Of a stretch of DNA of 64,000 nucleotides, positions 1 through 11,110 are shown piece by piece. Position 1 is the stretch's first letter; every line of letters begins with the position of its first letter. The DNA comes from Grifola frondosa (Eukaryota; Basidiomycota; Agaricomycetes; Polyporales; Grifolaceae). The stretch lies in NCBI GenBank assembly GCA_001683735.1, contig LUGG01000003.1, positions 248,001 to 312,000 on the forward strand, in the 5' to 3' direction. The notes under the pieces were generated by a model, which was not told the DNA's origin, searched no databases, and saw nothing but the letters and a program-made list of their open reading frames with translations. Position numbers and translations under genes: made by a program.

Positions 1-149
1 CATGGAGTCCAAGGTGTTAGTTAATCTCACAACCAACCACGCTGTGCGGGCGCTTGCTAGCAGCATACGTCTCTGATTTTGACTGGCTCGCGTTCTTTGG
101 ACGTGGGAGTTGTAGCTCATATCTGACCAGCACGTTATGCATCACACAG

Positions 150-1525
150 ACAGATGACAAGGTCACAGTCGACTCCGCAGAGGCGATCCTGAAGTACAAA
201 GTCGGCATCAAGTGCGCGACGATCACGCCCGACGAGGCGCGCGTCGAGGAGTTCAACCTCAAGGCGATGTGGAAGAGCCCGAACGGCACGATCCGGAATA
301 TCCTCGGCGGCACTGTCTTCCGCGAGCCGATCATCCTCAAGAGCATCCCCCGCCCTGTTCCCGGCTGGAAGCAGCCCATCATCATCGGCCGCCACGCGTT
401 CGGCGACCAGGTATGTGCCTAATGATGACCATGTGTCGGGAGCACGGCTAAGATTTGCACAATTTATTTAGTACCGTGCGACGGACTTCCTTGCGCCTGG
501 CGCGGGTAAGCTCCAGCTCGTCTACCGCCCCGCAGACGGCGGCGAGCCTACCACCCTTGATGTGTATGACTTCAAGGGCAAGGGTGTCGCGATGGTCATG
601 TACAACACTGACGACGTGAGTGCCTCTCCATGTTTCCGTCGTGCTACATCTGACGGCTACGTATTTCTGTCAGTCTATCACCGGCTTTGCGCACGCGTCT
701 TTCAAGATGGCGTTGTCCAAGAAGCTCCTCTGGTGTGTGAAACCGAATTTTGTCTGATGTGAATCCCACTTACTCTGCCTACAGTTCATGTCGACCAAGA
801 ACACCATCCTGAAGAAGTACGATGGCCGATTCAAGGACATCTTCGCCGAGGTCTACGAGGCGTATGTCTTTCTGCCGCTCCCAAATTGCACTGCAACCTA
901 ACCACGATTTCCTACCCAGCCAATATAAGCAGGCATTCGAGGATGCCGGCATCTACTACGAGCACCGCCTGATCGACGATATGGTCGCGCAGGTGATCAA
1001 GTCGTCCGGCGGGTTCGTCTGGGCGTGCAAAAACTACGACGGCGACGTGCAGTCGGACATCCTCGCGCAGGGCTTCGGCAGCCTCGGGATGATGACGAGC
1101 GAGCTGATCACGCCCGAGGGCGACGTCATCGAGTCCGAGGCCGCGCACGGCACGGTGACGCGCCACTACCGCGAGTGGCAGAAGGGCCGCGAGACGTCGA
1201 CGAACCCCGTCGCGTCGATCTTCGCGTGGACGCGCGGCCTGCTGCACCGCGCGAAGCTCGACGGCAACGACGAGCTGCGCGCGTTCTGCCAGGATCTCGA
1301 GGCTGCATGCGTCGAGGTCATCGATGAGGACGGTGTCATGACTAAGGACCTCGCACTCGCGATCCACGGAAAGGACATGAAGCGCGAGCACTGGGTCGTC
1401 ACCGACGTGTATATGGACGCCGTCAACGTGAGTGTTCGCTTGTTGCGTATGTGGAGCGTAGTGCTGATGATTGCGTGCAGGACAAGCTCAGGAAGAAGCT
1501 CGCGGCGAGGAAGCACAAGTTGTAA
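150..1525 (+). CDS. NADP-dependent isocitrate dehydrogenase, 5' truncated by the window
   Basis: Oxidative decarboxylation of isocitrate to 2-oxoglutarate with NADPH production. Six exons can be joined: 150-410, 472-615, 674-736, 785-861, 920-1427 and 1481-1525 (365 residues; the family is about 420-450, so the N-terminus lies upstream and bases 1-149 are intron). Visible hallmarks: [17 protein letters not shown] substrate loop, GRHAFGDQ with the arginine equivalent to human IDH1 R132, metal ligands in LIDDMVAQ and YDGDVQSD, and the NADP-binding [11 protein letters not shown] segment. The donor at 736 is one of several close GT choices, so one residue there is uncertain. All joins keep frame. 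The C-terminus ends in HKL, which resembles a peroxisomal signal. The missing N-terminus would decide between mitochondrial and cytosolic forms. Confidence 0.96.
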
Positions 1526-2279
1526 GGCACCTTGTATTGATTTTTGTATCCTGCTGTATCTTGTACGGTCTCGGACTTGGATAACCGATTCCGCTCTTTG
1601 GGGGTTCTCATGAAGGTACCGAATTTGACTCAATCAGGACCTCTCATTTTGCACCGGAAGCATGGGTTATTTCGCATTCCGGATATTTACTGCAATTGGT
1701 TGTGTTCACTGGACTTGTGTGCGCCGCCAGATGATGAACTGCGTGGAGTGTCCAGCATATCCGTAAAGTCAACGTGGTATTGATCAAGGGCATGCGCCTA
1801 CTGACATCTGGGGAATTCATGCTAGCAAGTCCTGATATTTTCTAAACCAATGCTCGGACATGCGGATAACCTCCAACAGGAACCACTGGAGAACACTCAC
1901 CAACGATGGTGCAGTCGACGAGTGAACCATACACGCAGCTGGTTCCAATCTTGGTTACATGCTTGTTTTGGATGTTCACGGGGCCGCGGTGTTGAAAAAC
2001 GTCTTAAGTCATCTAGATCCCAGACCGTGAAACGTCCGCGTGAGGCTCGATGACATCTGCACAGTACGTATATTCAATATTCAATATTCAACCGATCTTG
2101 TATTCCTCGTCGAATCTGCTGCAGACGCGGGTTGTATAGCATTCCAAGAAAACACTTCACACAATTCGCAAGGAATTGATGGTACAGTACGGCGATTTTC
2201 GATTGCCACAGAAGGGTTAATTGGTATGATATAACGTGGTGTTAGACATATCCGAAACATTACGATGCACACGTGAATA
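1526..2279. other. Intergenic, no gene seen
   Basis: Region between the isocitrate dehydrogenase stop and the first retropepsin-like copy. Only short ORFs without family resemblance; it should hold the 3' UTR of the upstream gene. Confidence 0.5.
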
Positions 2280-2870
2280 TTGTAATCCTCAGCTCCTTCC
2301 ACCACGTAAGTGTCTTCGAGTGGCTTCGCCTCTTTGGCAGAAGCTACGTACACATCCTGCGTCCAGGAGCGGTAGGACTGCACACTGCACTTGAACGCTG
2401 TAGCCGTCCACCCAGTCGGTGTCCAGCACGAGCTCCATCGGGCAGCCGAACGCGTCCACGACCCAGTACGGCCAGCTGAACTCGTACCCAAACGCGTCAA
2501 AGTCGAGCGTAGCCGCCCATGCACGCGCAGCTTCGCGCCGTCGAGGTCCTCGAGCCGCACGTCGTCCACGCCACGTCCGCGCGGAGCCGCACCATGTTGC
2601 CCAGGAGCCCCGCGAGGCGCACAAAGGTGTAGTGGACGACGCTTGTGGTCGTGGTCGTGGAGTAGATGCCGCCCGCGTTCGGCATGCGCAGGGGGGCGAA
2701 GCTTGTGGTATATGAGACGAAACTTCAGTGAATAATATGTAGAAGGTAATGATGAGGCATACATTGTGATAATGCTTGTTGGGGAGACAGAGAGAAACCG
2801 AGCGAAAGGACACCTTGATGTTATGACTGGTTTCTAAGTACCGCACATTTAGCGAGCTGGCCATTTATGC
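2280..2870 (-). pseudogene. Retropepsin-like protein, copy 1 (broken)
   Basis: Read on the minus strand, three frames must be stitched to follow the homology: PNAGGIYSTTTTTSVVHYTF then FVRLAGLLGNMVRL; GVDDVRLEDLDGAKLRVHGR; and DFDAFGYEFSWPYWVV then PMELVLDTDWVDGYS. The order matches the retropepsin-like copy at 3150-3977. At least two length differences against that copy break the frame (near 2575 and near 2507). The C-terminal ELVLDTDW resembles the end of retroelement and Ddi1-like retropepsin domains. No D-T/S-G active site is seen in the expected place. Function unknown; a retroelement-derived or domesticated protease fold is an inference. Confidence 0.6.
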
Positions 2871-3149
2871 GCAACAATCCACACGTTGACAGGGACAGAT
2901 ATAATATATGAGATTGGACCATCGTGCAACTTACATCAATATAGTACGACAGTGGGAGGAGGGGGGTATAGGGAAAGTGGGTTGATGTGTTGGATGTGGG
3001 GTATCGACTTGATTAGCCCTTCACAGCAGTTCACGCGCTCTCCGCGCCTCCCAGACTGGTCATCGCACAGTAATGATCATCGATCGTCACAGAAGATCGT
3101 ATACGATCCACCATCTTGTTTGCTGATTTGGAAGACAAAATATTGCAAT

Positions 3150-3977
3150 TCAAAATATTGAACTTTTCAGCAAGGTTAAGCACCACGCACAAAAAAAGTC
3201 CAACTCGGTTAAATATTCCCTCAAGCCCAACGCATCCCTATTCCGCCACATACACGTCTTGGAGATCCCTGACTCGCTTCGCGTCCGCCTGGGTGATCCG
3301 GACCCCGCCGCCTCGAACGATACCGTAGGCGAAAACTTGTCCATCCAATCGAGCCCAAGCACGAGCTCGACAGGCAGCCCGACGTTCACCACCCAGCACT
3401 GCATGCTGAACTCAAACCCGCCCGCGTCGAACACGACCGGCACGCGCCCGAACACCTCCATCTCGTTCCCGTCCGTCATGACCGTACCGAGCTGCACGTC
3501 GTCCACCCCGTACCGCAGCGGCACCATGCGATGCAGCAGCCCGCGAGCCGCACGAACGTGTAGTCCACGACGCTCGTTGTCGACGCAGACGAGAACAGCC
3601 CGCGTGCGTTCGGCAGGCGCAACGGGTGCACGGATACTGGGAAGCCCATGCTCAGCGCCGCTAGCCGCGGATCGCGCCGCGGGTCGACCATCATCGCGCC
3701 GCCCACGCGCCCGCGCACAACGACGGGCGGGCCGCGGCTGACGGATGCGCGGCGGCATGCGCGCGCGAATACGCGCGTCTTCTACGGATTCGTCGGACTC
3801 GCTCGCGTGCGCGGAGACGGAGGGGGTTGGGGGTGCGCGAGGAGGGACGTCTTCTTGCACGAAGGCAAAGCCTGTTTGCTCCACGCGGGGTTGGTCGTCG
3901 TCTGGTCTGCCGCTACCGCGCCCCCGCCCGCCGCCGTCTCTGGCCTCTATTCCCTCGTCTTCCACGATGACCGTCAC
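3150..3977 (-). CDS. Retropepsin-like protein, copy 2 (frame-broken)
   Basis: Tandem paralogue of the copy at 2280-2870. An acidic, proline-rich N-terminal stretch is followed by PNARGLFSSASTTSVVDYTF, then GVDDVQLGTVMTDGNEMEVF, VPVVFDAGGFEFSMQCWVV and PVELVLGLDWMDKFSP, the last resembling the end of a retropepsin fold (LGLDWL). The middle part sits in another frame than the two ends. Against copy 1 the break near 3538 is a single missing G in a G run, so it may be a sequence error; another frame change lies near 3735. The catalytic D-T/S-G is replaced by SAST, so proteolysis is doubtful. Alternative: remnant of a Ty3-type gag-pol. Confidence 0.55.
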   Translation of the reverse strand: MTVIVEDEGIEARDGGGRGRGSGRPDDDQPRVEQTGFAFVQEDVPPRAPPTPSVSAHASESDESVEDARIRARMPPRIRQPRPARRCARARGRRDDGRPAARSAASGAEHGLPSIRAPVAPAERTRAVLVCVDNERRGLHVRAARGLLHRMVPLRYGVDDVQLGTVMTDGNEMEVFGRVPVVFDAGGFEFSMQCWVVNVGLPVELVLGLDWMDKFSPTVSFEAAGSGSPRRTRSESGISKTCMWRNRDALGLREYLTELDFFCAWCLTLLKSSIF

Positions 3978-4141
3978 TGGTGCTCATTTGGTTTCACTGA
4001 AACTAGAGATGTCAGTTATTAATTGTGGAGATGAAGGTGATGAGCAACTGGAGAAAGCTGGCAGAAGCAAGTTCGTTAATCGTATATGCAGGCATTGCAG
4101 GTCTACGCGGATTATAGTATAAAGGAGGCGCAATTTATTGT

Positions 4142-4232
4142 GGCCGACTGGCCTAATGGTTAAGGCGTCAGTTTCCGGTTCAGCGGTTCAGGAATGAGCT
4201 GAAGATTCGGGGTTCGAATCCCCGGTTGGTCG
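4142..4232 (+). tRNA. tRNA-Arg(CCG) with intron
   Basis: Acceptor GGCCGAC pairs with GTTGGTC (two G-U pairs), D arm GCC/GGC, anticodon stem TCAGT/GCTGA, T arm CGGGG-TTCGAAT-CCCCG. The anticodon loop reads TT-CCG-G, then an intron of about 18 nt, then A, giving anticodon CCG (Arg, CGG codons) with the intron at the usual position after base 37. It lies 6 nt upstream of a tRNA-Thr and no T run separates them, so joint transcription by Pol III is likely. Confidence 0.9.
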
Positions 4233-4238
4233 CTTCCC

Positions 4239-4337
4239 GCCCGTTTAGCACAGTGGTAGTGCGCATCACTCGTATGGCGTACTTGTACGAGGTGCAACGT
4301 GATGATGAGGTCGGTTGTTCAATCCAGCCAACGGGCA
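4239..4337 (+). tRNA. tRNA-Thr(CGT) with intron
   Basis: Acceptor GCCCGTT pairs perfectly with AACGGGC, discriminator A. D arm GCAC/GTGC, anticodon stem CATCA/TGATG, loop CT-CGT-AT interrupted by an intron of about 27 nt, T arm GGTTG-TTCAATC-CAGCC. Anticodon CGT reads ACG (Thr). A T5 run at 4353-4357 is a good Pol III terminator for the two-tRNA unit. A degenerate relative lies on the minus strand at 21323-21419. Confidence 0.9.
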
Positions 4338-5840
4338 TCAGCATATCTTGATCTTTTTCATGTGAGTCCTCGAGTCCAGCGATATTTCTCCAAAGAAAAC
4401 TGACCTATGCACATCATATGCATTGCACCATAACCTCTGTGTGTCTTGCAGCTGATGCTGACAGCCGTTGTTCAAGAGGTACAATCTCTTCGTTAGAGCA
4501 GAATTCTCACACACATCGTCCAGTCCCTGATGACCTCGTTTTCGAGAGACACTCAATCTCGATGGTACGTTCACTTTCTCCCCGACGACATACTCAGAGA
4601 CTACGCCATGGCTGGAGTAAATGGTGACAAGACTCGATATTGGCTCACTCACGCTATGCAAGAACCTGCAGCACTCTGTCTACTCATGTAGATTGTTGAA
4701 CGCAACTCAACCGAGGCACCAAATCCATGCCGAACGAGGTCGCTAAATGCGGCCAGAGCATGTTTGGTGGATATCGGATATGTGCAGGTTGACCGCTGTA
4801 GGACGTCGATACTTGGACGTTATGTGCAAGATTTCTCTGATGGTAAATAGGTATGTTGTGGCAATACTGACTACGCATTATAGATCTGTCTCACGTCGCA
4901 GTCCGTAACAGGATCATTCCATATGGAGTTTTTAAGATGACCTAAATACGCACGCGCTCCATATTCGTAGGACTATGTGGGCTATTCTAGCTGTCAGGTA
5001 CCGGCTAGAGGCGGAGAATCTCTCGCTCGACATCACGCAGAATAGTCACGACTGGACGAGTCTTGGCGTCCATCTTCCGGCTGATCTCCTCCGACAGAAG
5101 AGGACTAGAATTTCGAACGCAACGGGGATGTCTGTACGTGCTATATATATTGTGCTTTTGTATCATGACTAACAGAGCAAAAGTAATGGGCGTCCTCTTT
5201 TGCCGCAATGAGGGCCGCTGAGGGCGTAGAATGATAACTGCCTAACTTCGCGATGGCCGCGATCGATGCCACTTGTCCAGACTGCTGTGGCACTAGCCCT
5301 GAGTGGTCTCTGAGATCGCGTATACAGACTGCTTTGGCGACCGCATTTTGGTTGAAGAGCACAGCCAGACTCCTCAGGTTTCCACGCTCGGGGCAAGCGA
5401 GTGATGGTCTTGAGCCTACTGCAAGCCAATTTTCACAACCTCTCGGGGTTTGGTCTGTAGATCGTTTGCTTTATGTCTTACACGCTACCCTTTCCTCACA
5501 GAGCTGAATGCACGTTTAGTGTGCATCTCTTCTGAAGTCAACATCATGAAATCAGTGTCTATCTCAGTATCAGGCATCCCGCCTAGCTCTTCGTATCTAT
5601 CATTCTCATACCGCATTCCAGAAGTTCAGGCACGTAACTTTCAGCGGGTTTCAGTAATCGCTGCCGGCGTGTTGACGTCGCATATGAGCTCGGCTCTCAA
5701 GTCTACTCACCTCCTAGATGGTCTATCTCTCAAAGTCGCTCTCGACGTCCTCTAGTGCGCTTGCTTCTAGCAGTCGATGGACTGTATGATTTGAACCCCG
5801 TCTCTCGTATGCTGTTGTTTTGCCTCCAGAACGTCCACCA
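4338..5840. other. Intergenic, fragments only
   Basis: About 1.5 kb without a recognisable gene. A short open stretch around 4563-4690 (+) reads FLPDDILRDYAMAGVNGDKT and looks coding-like, but I cannot place it in a family or find partner exons. The last 200 bases are related to the region upstream of the second protease gene (11640-11840), so they belong to the duplicated segment. Confidence 0.4.
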
Positions 5841-5846
5841 GCAGCC

Positions 5847-5854
5847 TATATAAA
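5847..5854 (+). promoter_or_regulatory. TATA box of aspartic protease 1
   Basis: TATATAAA lies 57 bases upstream of the start codon at 5904, within a stretch conserved in the paralogue at 11838-11910, where the same place reads TATATGAA. Position and sequence fit a core promoter. Confidence 0.65.
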
Positions 5855-5903
5855 CTCGGCTCTACTCCTCATTAACCTCCAGCGCCCTGCTTACCCACAT
5901 ACC

Positions 5904-7661
5904 ATGCATACCTGCACTGCCTTCACCCTCCTCTCCCTATGCGCGCTGTCGCTGACAGCCAGAGCGATCCCAGTTGTCGTGCGCGATTCCCCCGTGACGC
6001 TGCCGTTCGCGCGACGGATGAACTTCACGGGCTCGGCGACGCTGCTGGAGATCGACCAGGCGCGAGCGAAGGCCTTGAAGGCCCGCTCGCAGTCGCACGG
6101 GATATTCGACAAATCAGCTATCATCAGCGTACCGACTACGAACCAGGCTGTGTACTATACCGCCTCAGTAAGTCTCTTGCTCCCGTATATTCGTTGGATG
6201 CTGAGTAATGTGTTTTGTAGGTCGGCGTCGGCACCCCTCCGACACAATGTGTGTTGGGCTCTCTGCGTTTGTTGTTCATCGACGATCCTGAAAGTGCGCT
6301 GCTCCAGATAGTTTGATACTTGATACAGGTAGCTCGAGCACCTGGGTCGGTGCCAATCAGAGTTATGTTGTAACTAGCAGCTCGCACGACACGGGTGAGA
6401 GTTCGGTGCGCAACTTTCTCAGGTGCATTCGCTATGATTTGACCTTGGCTTCGTTCTGGTTGTTATTTTCAGGCTATTTTCTATGGCTCCGGGATCTTCT
6501 TTGGCGAGGAATACACAGATACTGTCACCGTGTCCGATGATCTCATTATTAAGAACCAGTCGATCGGCGTTGCAATCCTCGCGATCGGCTTCGACGGGGT
6601 AGATGGAATCTTGGGGTGAGCAGAAATGATTTTCGCTTTTCCGCGCCATTAATGAACATATTTATGTTAGCCTCGGGCCAGAGGACCTCACTTGTGGTAC
6701 GTTTGGTTTGTGTCCCTTTCGGGCCAGAACTTACTTGTTACTCAGGAACTACTTCGGGCGGAGAGTGTATCCCGACCGTCACCGACAACGCGTTCTTGGA
6801 TGGCTTCATCAACGAGGAGGTCGTCGGCATCTCCTTCGAGCCGACCACATCTATCTCCAACACCAATGGCGAGTTCACCTTTGGCGGCACTGACTCCAGC
6901 AAGTTCACCGGCCCGCTCAATTTTGTGTGAGCAGGACTTGTACATTCGTAACTGAAGAATGGCACCGATGACGCGTTGTCTTCTAAGGCCCATTACCACT
7001 ACCTCTCCTGCGAGCGAATACGTCGGGATCAACCAGTCCGTGAGCTACGGCTCGGCCGGCACGACTATCCTCTCCGGCACCGCCGGCATCACCGACACCG
7101 GCACCACCCTGGTGCTCCTCGCAAGCGGTGCGCGTGCCACCGACCTTGATTTTGTCACGGCGCTGATAGACTCATTGCACAGATGCCCTGGCGAGATACC
7201 AGAACGTGACTGGGGCAGTTCCGGACAGTAACACTGGTCTGCTCACGATCACGCCCGCGCAGTTCGCGAACCTGCAGAGCCTGTTCTTCCACATTGGCGA
7301 CGTGCGTCACCTCGCGTGCTTATGCTACTGCTATTATTAAATTGATATTCTTTACTTGGCGTAATAGGTGACTTACGAGCTCACGCCGAATGCGCAACTC
7401 TGGCCCCGCGCCGTGAGCATCTTCTCGTGTATCTCCCCGACATGTGTCTGACTCTCATCACGGCTGCAGCTGAACACCGCTTTCGGAGGCACTGAGGACG
7501 GCATATACCTCATCATCGGCGACCTCGGCTCAGAGAGCGGCGAGGGTCTCGACTTCATCAACGGCATGACCTTCCTCGAACGCTTCTACTTCGTTTACGA
7601 CTCCGGGAACAACCAGGCTGGCTTCGCGACGACGCCGTTCACGTATGCGACTACCAACTGA
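5904..7661 (+). CDS. Secreted aspartic protease 1 (pepsin family A1, polyporopepsin-like)
   Basis: Extracellular acid endopeptidase. Ten exons join without a frame break to 411 residues: 5904-6167, 6221-6248, 6308-6405, 6473-6615, 6671-6696, 6746-6926, 6988-7127, 7183-7301, 7368-7412 and 7470-7661. Residues 1-21 are a signal peptide (hydrophobic core ending SLTARA); a propeptide follows up to about residue 85. The catalytic motifs are DTGSS (Asp103) and DTGTT (Asp283), with flap YGSG and FGG between them, as in fungal pepsins. One cysteine pair is plausible (LTCG and GGEC). No GPI or C-terminal membrane segment. A paralogue at 11911-13675 has ten exons of exactly the same lengths. The gene opens the first unit of the 5.8-20.5 kb duplicated segment; secreted protein turnover in a wood or litter decayer fits the family. 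Confidence 0.95.
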
Positions 7662-8069
7662 CCGCGAGTTGCTGTGAGATCAGAATCGAACGAACTTGAC
7701 TTTGGAATGATTGCTGCATGCCTGGATTGGACTATATGATTGAAATTTGCTGTATTTGACACCCGATTTGTGGATGTACCCAATATCATACTGTCCTGAA
7801 GAGTCTATTTTCTGTCCGTCCCCATTCCGTTGCTTCAACTGTTGTCTAGCTTTCACGACTCGCGAACCCACCCTCCGTGCTTCAGGGTGTCGAGCGCAAT
7901 CAGATTTAATCACTTGCATCAGCCCAGCAGTCAAGTTGATGATGAGGTTTTCGTATCATGTACATAAATAAGGATGTATGCGGAGGTCCGCTCCGCTGTA
8001 TAATTTCTAGTACCAGTCAGATCAAGAACGGGAACCTCCCGCATCACGTCCATTCTCTATACCGAGCTG

Positions 8070-8765
8070 ACTTCAGTGTGCGTTATGCGCATAGACGAAG
8101 AAGTGAAGCGACGATGCATGTACCACATGCACACCGTGCTCCGAGAGTCCATCCTTACGTCGGAAGGACCGGCCTCGATCTGTGCGCGGACGTCTCATCC
8201 GACCACATATCCTCGTTATTTCCTGGGGCTCCGTTGACTCCGGGTTCCTCGTCCTCGTCGGCCTGCCCCTCCTCAAGAGAGTGGCTGAGGTCGAGCGCAG
8301 AGGACGAAAATGCGTGGTCGAGGGGCGCGCCGAGCGGGTCAACAAACGTAGCGAATCTGATCGAGAGAGAACATTAGTTGCATCTGCGTTATTGCTTTGG
8401 AGCTCGTGAAAGTTGAAAATGAAGCATGCAGTAAAGATCGTGGTCATGCTGTGATAAATACGGCAGAATGAACAAACGCCAAACGTAAAAAAAAGAAGAA
8501 GAAGAAGGTATGCTTACGGGTCGATAAAGAGAGAACCGACATTGAGCAATGCCTATCGGTGATTCATCAATTTCGGTGAAAGTAGAATCCGTAGTAAATC
8601 TACATATTTGTGTCGCCGATGAAATAATACTCGCAATATTCATCAATAACAGCTTCCTATAAAATATCTTGTGGTGAGATGTCATTGAGCCATTGCATAC
8701 ACAAATCACTCACACGAAATATAGCGTGCCTTACATAGAAAATCAGTGTTGTGGTAATAACGTCT
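8070..8765 (-). pseudogene. DUF6533 seven-helix protein, truncated copy A
   Basis: Only the 3' third of the gene remains. Minus-strand reading gives SSHHKIFYRKLLLMNIASII then AYLTTIFTACFIFNFHELQS-like sequence and a broken tail, colinear with the full genes at 14090-15843 and 16894-18553. The sequence that flanks the 5' side of copy B (around 16345-16430) recurs immediately upstream here (about 8860-8930), so the exons for the first helices were lost by an internal deletion rather than by the edge of the duplication. The tail frame is also lost. Sits between protease 1 and uniporter 1. Confidence 0.7.
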
Positions 8766-9024
8766 CACACGGAGCAGAGTTGGCGCGTAGTACAAAACTT
8801 GAAGCTTTTGAAGTACAAGAGCGCTACGTGATCAATATTGAAGCCAAGTTGGTGGCCAGTTGAACGTTGAAAGCCGAATTTGATTACTCACATATGAAAT
8901 TCAAGTTCGATTATGGGCGCCTGATGTTCATCATGGACGATGAATATTAATGGCTACGTCATCGGAGACGTCGAACCTTGAGAGAACACAAACATGCACG
9001 AGCAACAACCGCTCACCCAGAGTC

Positions 9025-10436
9025 ATGCACTCCTCCTCTCTCCGCTGTTTCTCGCGTCTCCTACGCAGTCCAACTCCCGGTACACTCATTCCCACTCCGA
9101 GAGCGCGACGACGCTGGCTCACGACCACCCATGAAGTCGAGAATACGAACGTCGCCCACTCACGTTTCCTCGCCGAGGCGTCCATCCACGCGAAATGGAA
9201 AGACACCGCCGCGCACAACGTCGAGAGCGGCGGCATGGAAGCGACAGGCGCAGAGCTCGACTGCATAACTGAGGGCAAAGGTGCGCATTCCCATACCAAC
9301 TCCAGCACGCATATATGCTAAACCACCCATGCGCGCGCTAGGCAAACTATCATCTACATCATCACACCTGTTCAAACTCATCATACACCTGGGGCACGTT
9401 GGAAAGAGCAGACCCTCCACAATCAAGGCGCAGCCGCCCATCGTCTTCCTGCTGCACCCCTCCCAGCCGCTCTCGCACGTCTCCAGGCTCATCCTTGGCT
9501 CGCTCGCACCCGCCACCCGCGCATCTCCTTCCAGAGCACCTCCCCGCGCGGACACACGCTCCAGTGGTCCGACTCAACCGACGTCGCGGACTTCATCCGC
9601 GACGCCGCGCGCGAGAGAGAATTCCAAATCATGATCGAAGGCACGGGGACGAAGGAGGAGGGGAGCAGCAGCAGCTGATACGCGTCGACGTGCCGAGCTT
9701 CGCAGACCGCACACGCTTCCTGCATCGCCGCCTGCGCATGATCGACGAAGAGCTTGCGCGGATGGAGGCGCTCAAGCGTGCATGCGACCGCGAAGCACAC
9801 CGCGGCGCGCGCAGGATGGCATTGGGCGGCTTCGCGATGCTCCTCGCGTATTGGGGGACCGTCGCGCGCCTTACATTCTGGGACTTTGGTTGGTGCGTGC
9901 CATGCTGTGCCGCGCGTTGGGTATATGCGGCTCGCTCACTACGATGGGTATGGGTAGGGATGTCATGGAGCCGATCACGTACCTCTCCGGGCTCTCGAGC
10001 GTGATCGTAGGCTACTTGTGGTACGCATGCCCCCGTGATACAAATTTTGGCGCCTTGCTGAGCTGTGAGTTCACATGCAGGTTCCTATTCCGTGGGCGGG
10101 AGGTGTCCTACGCCTCTTGTGCTGCACCACTCCATCTCCGCGCGCCGCGAGGCGCTTTACAAGGAGCGCGGGCTTGACATAGAGCGCTGGATGGACCTTG
10201 TGAGCGAGGGGAAGAGCGTGCGCGGGGAGATTGGTAGGATCGCGGAGGACTATGATGAGACGCGCTGGAGTGATCAGGATCGTGAGGAGAAAGAGAAGGA
10301 GAAGAGGGAGAGAGGCAGCGAGGAGCCTGAGGATGTGGAGGACGAGCCTGGGGATGCTGACGATGGGGTGAAGGAGCGCGAGAAGGAACGAGAGGGCGAC
10401 CAGAAGCGTGCTGATGAGGAGAAGGCTGTGACGTAG
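9025..10436 (+). CDS. Mitochondrial calcium uniporter pore subunit (MCU), frame-broken
   Basis: Inner-membrane calcium channel subunit. Exons: 9025-9280, 9342-9892, 9958-10020, 10081-10436. The N-terminus MHSSSLRCFSRLLRS followed by arginines and RRRWLTT is a good mitochondrial presequence. Then comes the matrix domain (PPIVFLLHPSQPLSHVSRLI), a coiled coil (FLHRRLRMIDEELARMEALK), helix 1 (MALGGFAMLLAYWGTVARL), the selectivity loop WDFGWDVMEPITYLSG (the DIME-type motif with Asp and Glu intact), helix 2 (SSVIVGYLWFLF) and a charged tail. Three frame breaks occur near 9519, 9675 and 10119 in otherwise good coding sequence. The pseudogene at 19135 does not have the last of them (an extra T here), so it is not ancestral. 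Either a recent pseudogene or sequence errors. Splice sites are intact. Confidence 0.85.
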
Positions 10437-10639
10437 GAAGAGTGATTATTGCGGTTCTGCCGCAGAGGTTATGATGTCTCAATCTGGAAGTTGTAGTCTC
10501 ATACTGAATAGATGCACAGAATGGCGGATTTCATCAGTCTGAAGGCGTATCTGAAGGATGCCACAGAAAAACGAACGTGTCCTCTCTAGATTAGAATTCC
10601 GTCAGCCAGAAATATATTGGAAATGCAAAAATACAGAAG

Positions 10640-11110
10640 AATCGACGTGCGTTTTTGCGGAGCACCGCTCCGTATATAAATTACCGCCAGGAAATTGAGT
10701 GAGCCTCAAATCGTATCTCTCTTCTACGGACTAGATCAGTGTATGTTAGTGCGGAAAAGATGTTGTACGAACTTGTACAAACCACGCGGATATCGCGCCC
10801 CATGCATCCCGGCTCACACCGGACGGACCAGCTTCGGGTTCATATAACCTTCGAAGCGGACCGTCGCCTCGTTCAACACAACATCCTCGTTGTTGCTCGA
10901 TATCTCGGAGAGCTCCACATCTCCATCAGCCTGCTCCGCGTCAGACGGAGAATCGGGGACTAGCACAAAGAACAAAAACTCGTGGTCGAGAGACACTCGA
11001 GCACTCGAGCGAGCGGACGAGCGAATCTCACGGAGATTAAGGATGCATTGCGAGGATATGACAGGTCGGCAGCGATGCAAACGGAGTTCAAACACACTTA
11101 AGTAAGTTCG
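10640..11110 (-). pseudogene. DUF6533 3'-end relic D
   Basis: Minus-strand reading gives CILNLREIRSSARSSARVSL, DHEF and an acidic tail ending SNNEDVVLNEATVRF, a decayed version of the C-terminus of the DUF6533 proteins (FILNLREVESS ... LDHEF). Upstream exons are absent. It follows uniporter 1 just as relic E follows the uniporter pseudogene, so it was part of the duplicated unit. A TATA-like element at about 10671 (+) recurs at the same place near the other copies. Confidence 0.6.
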
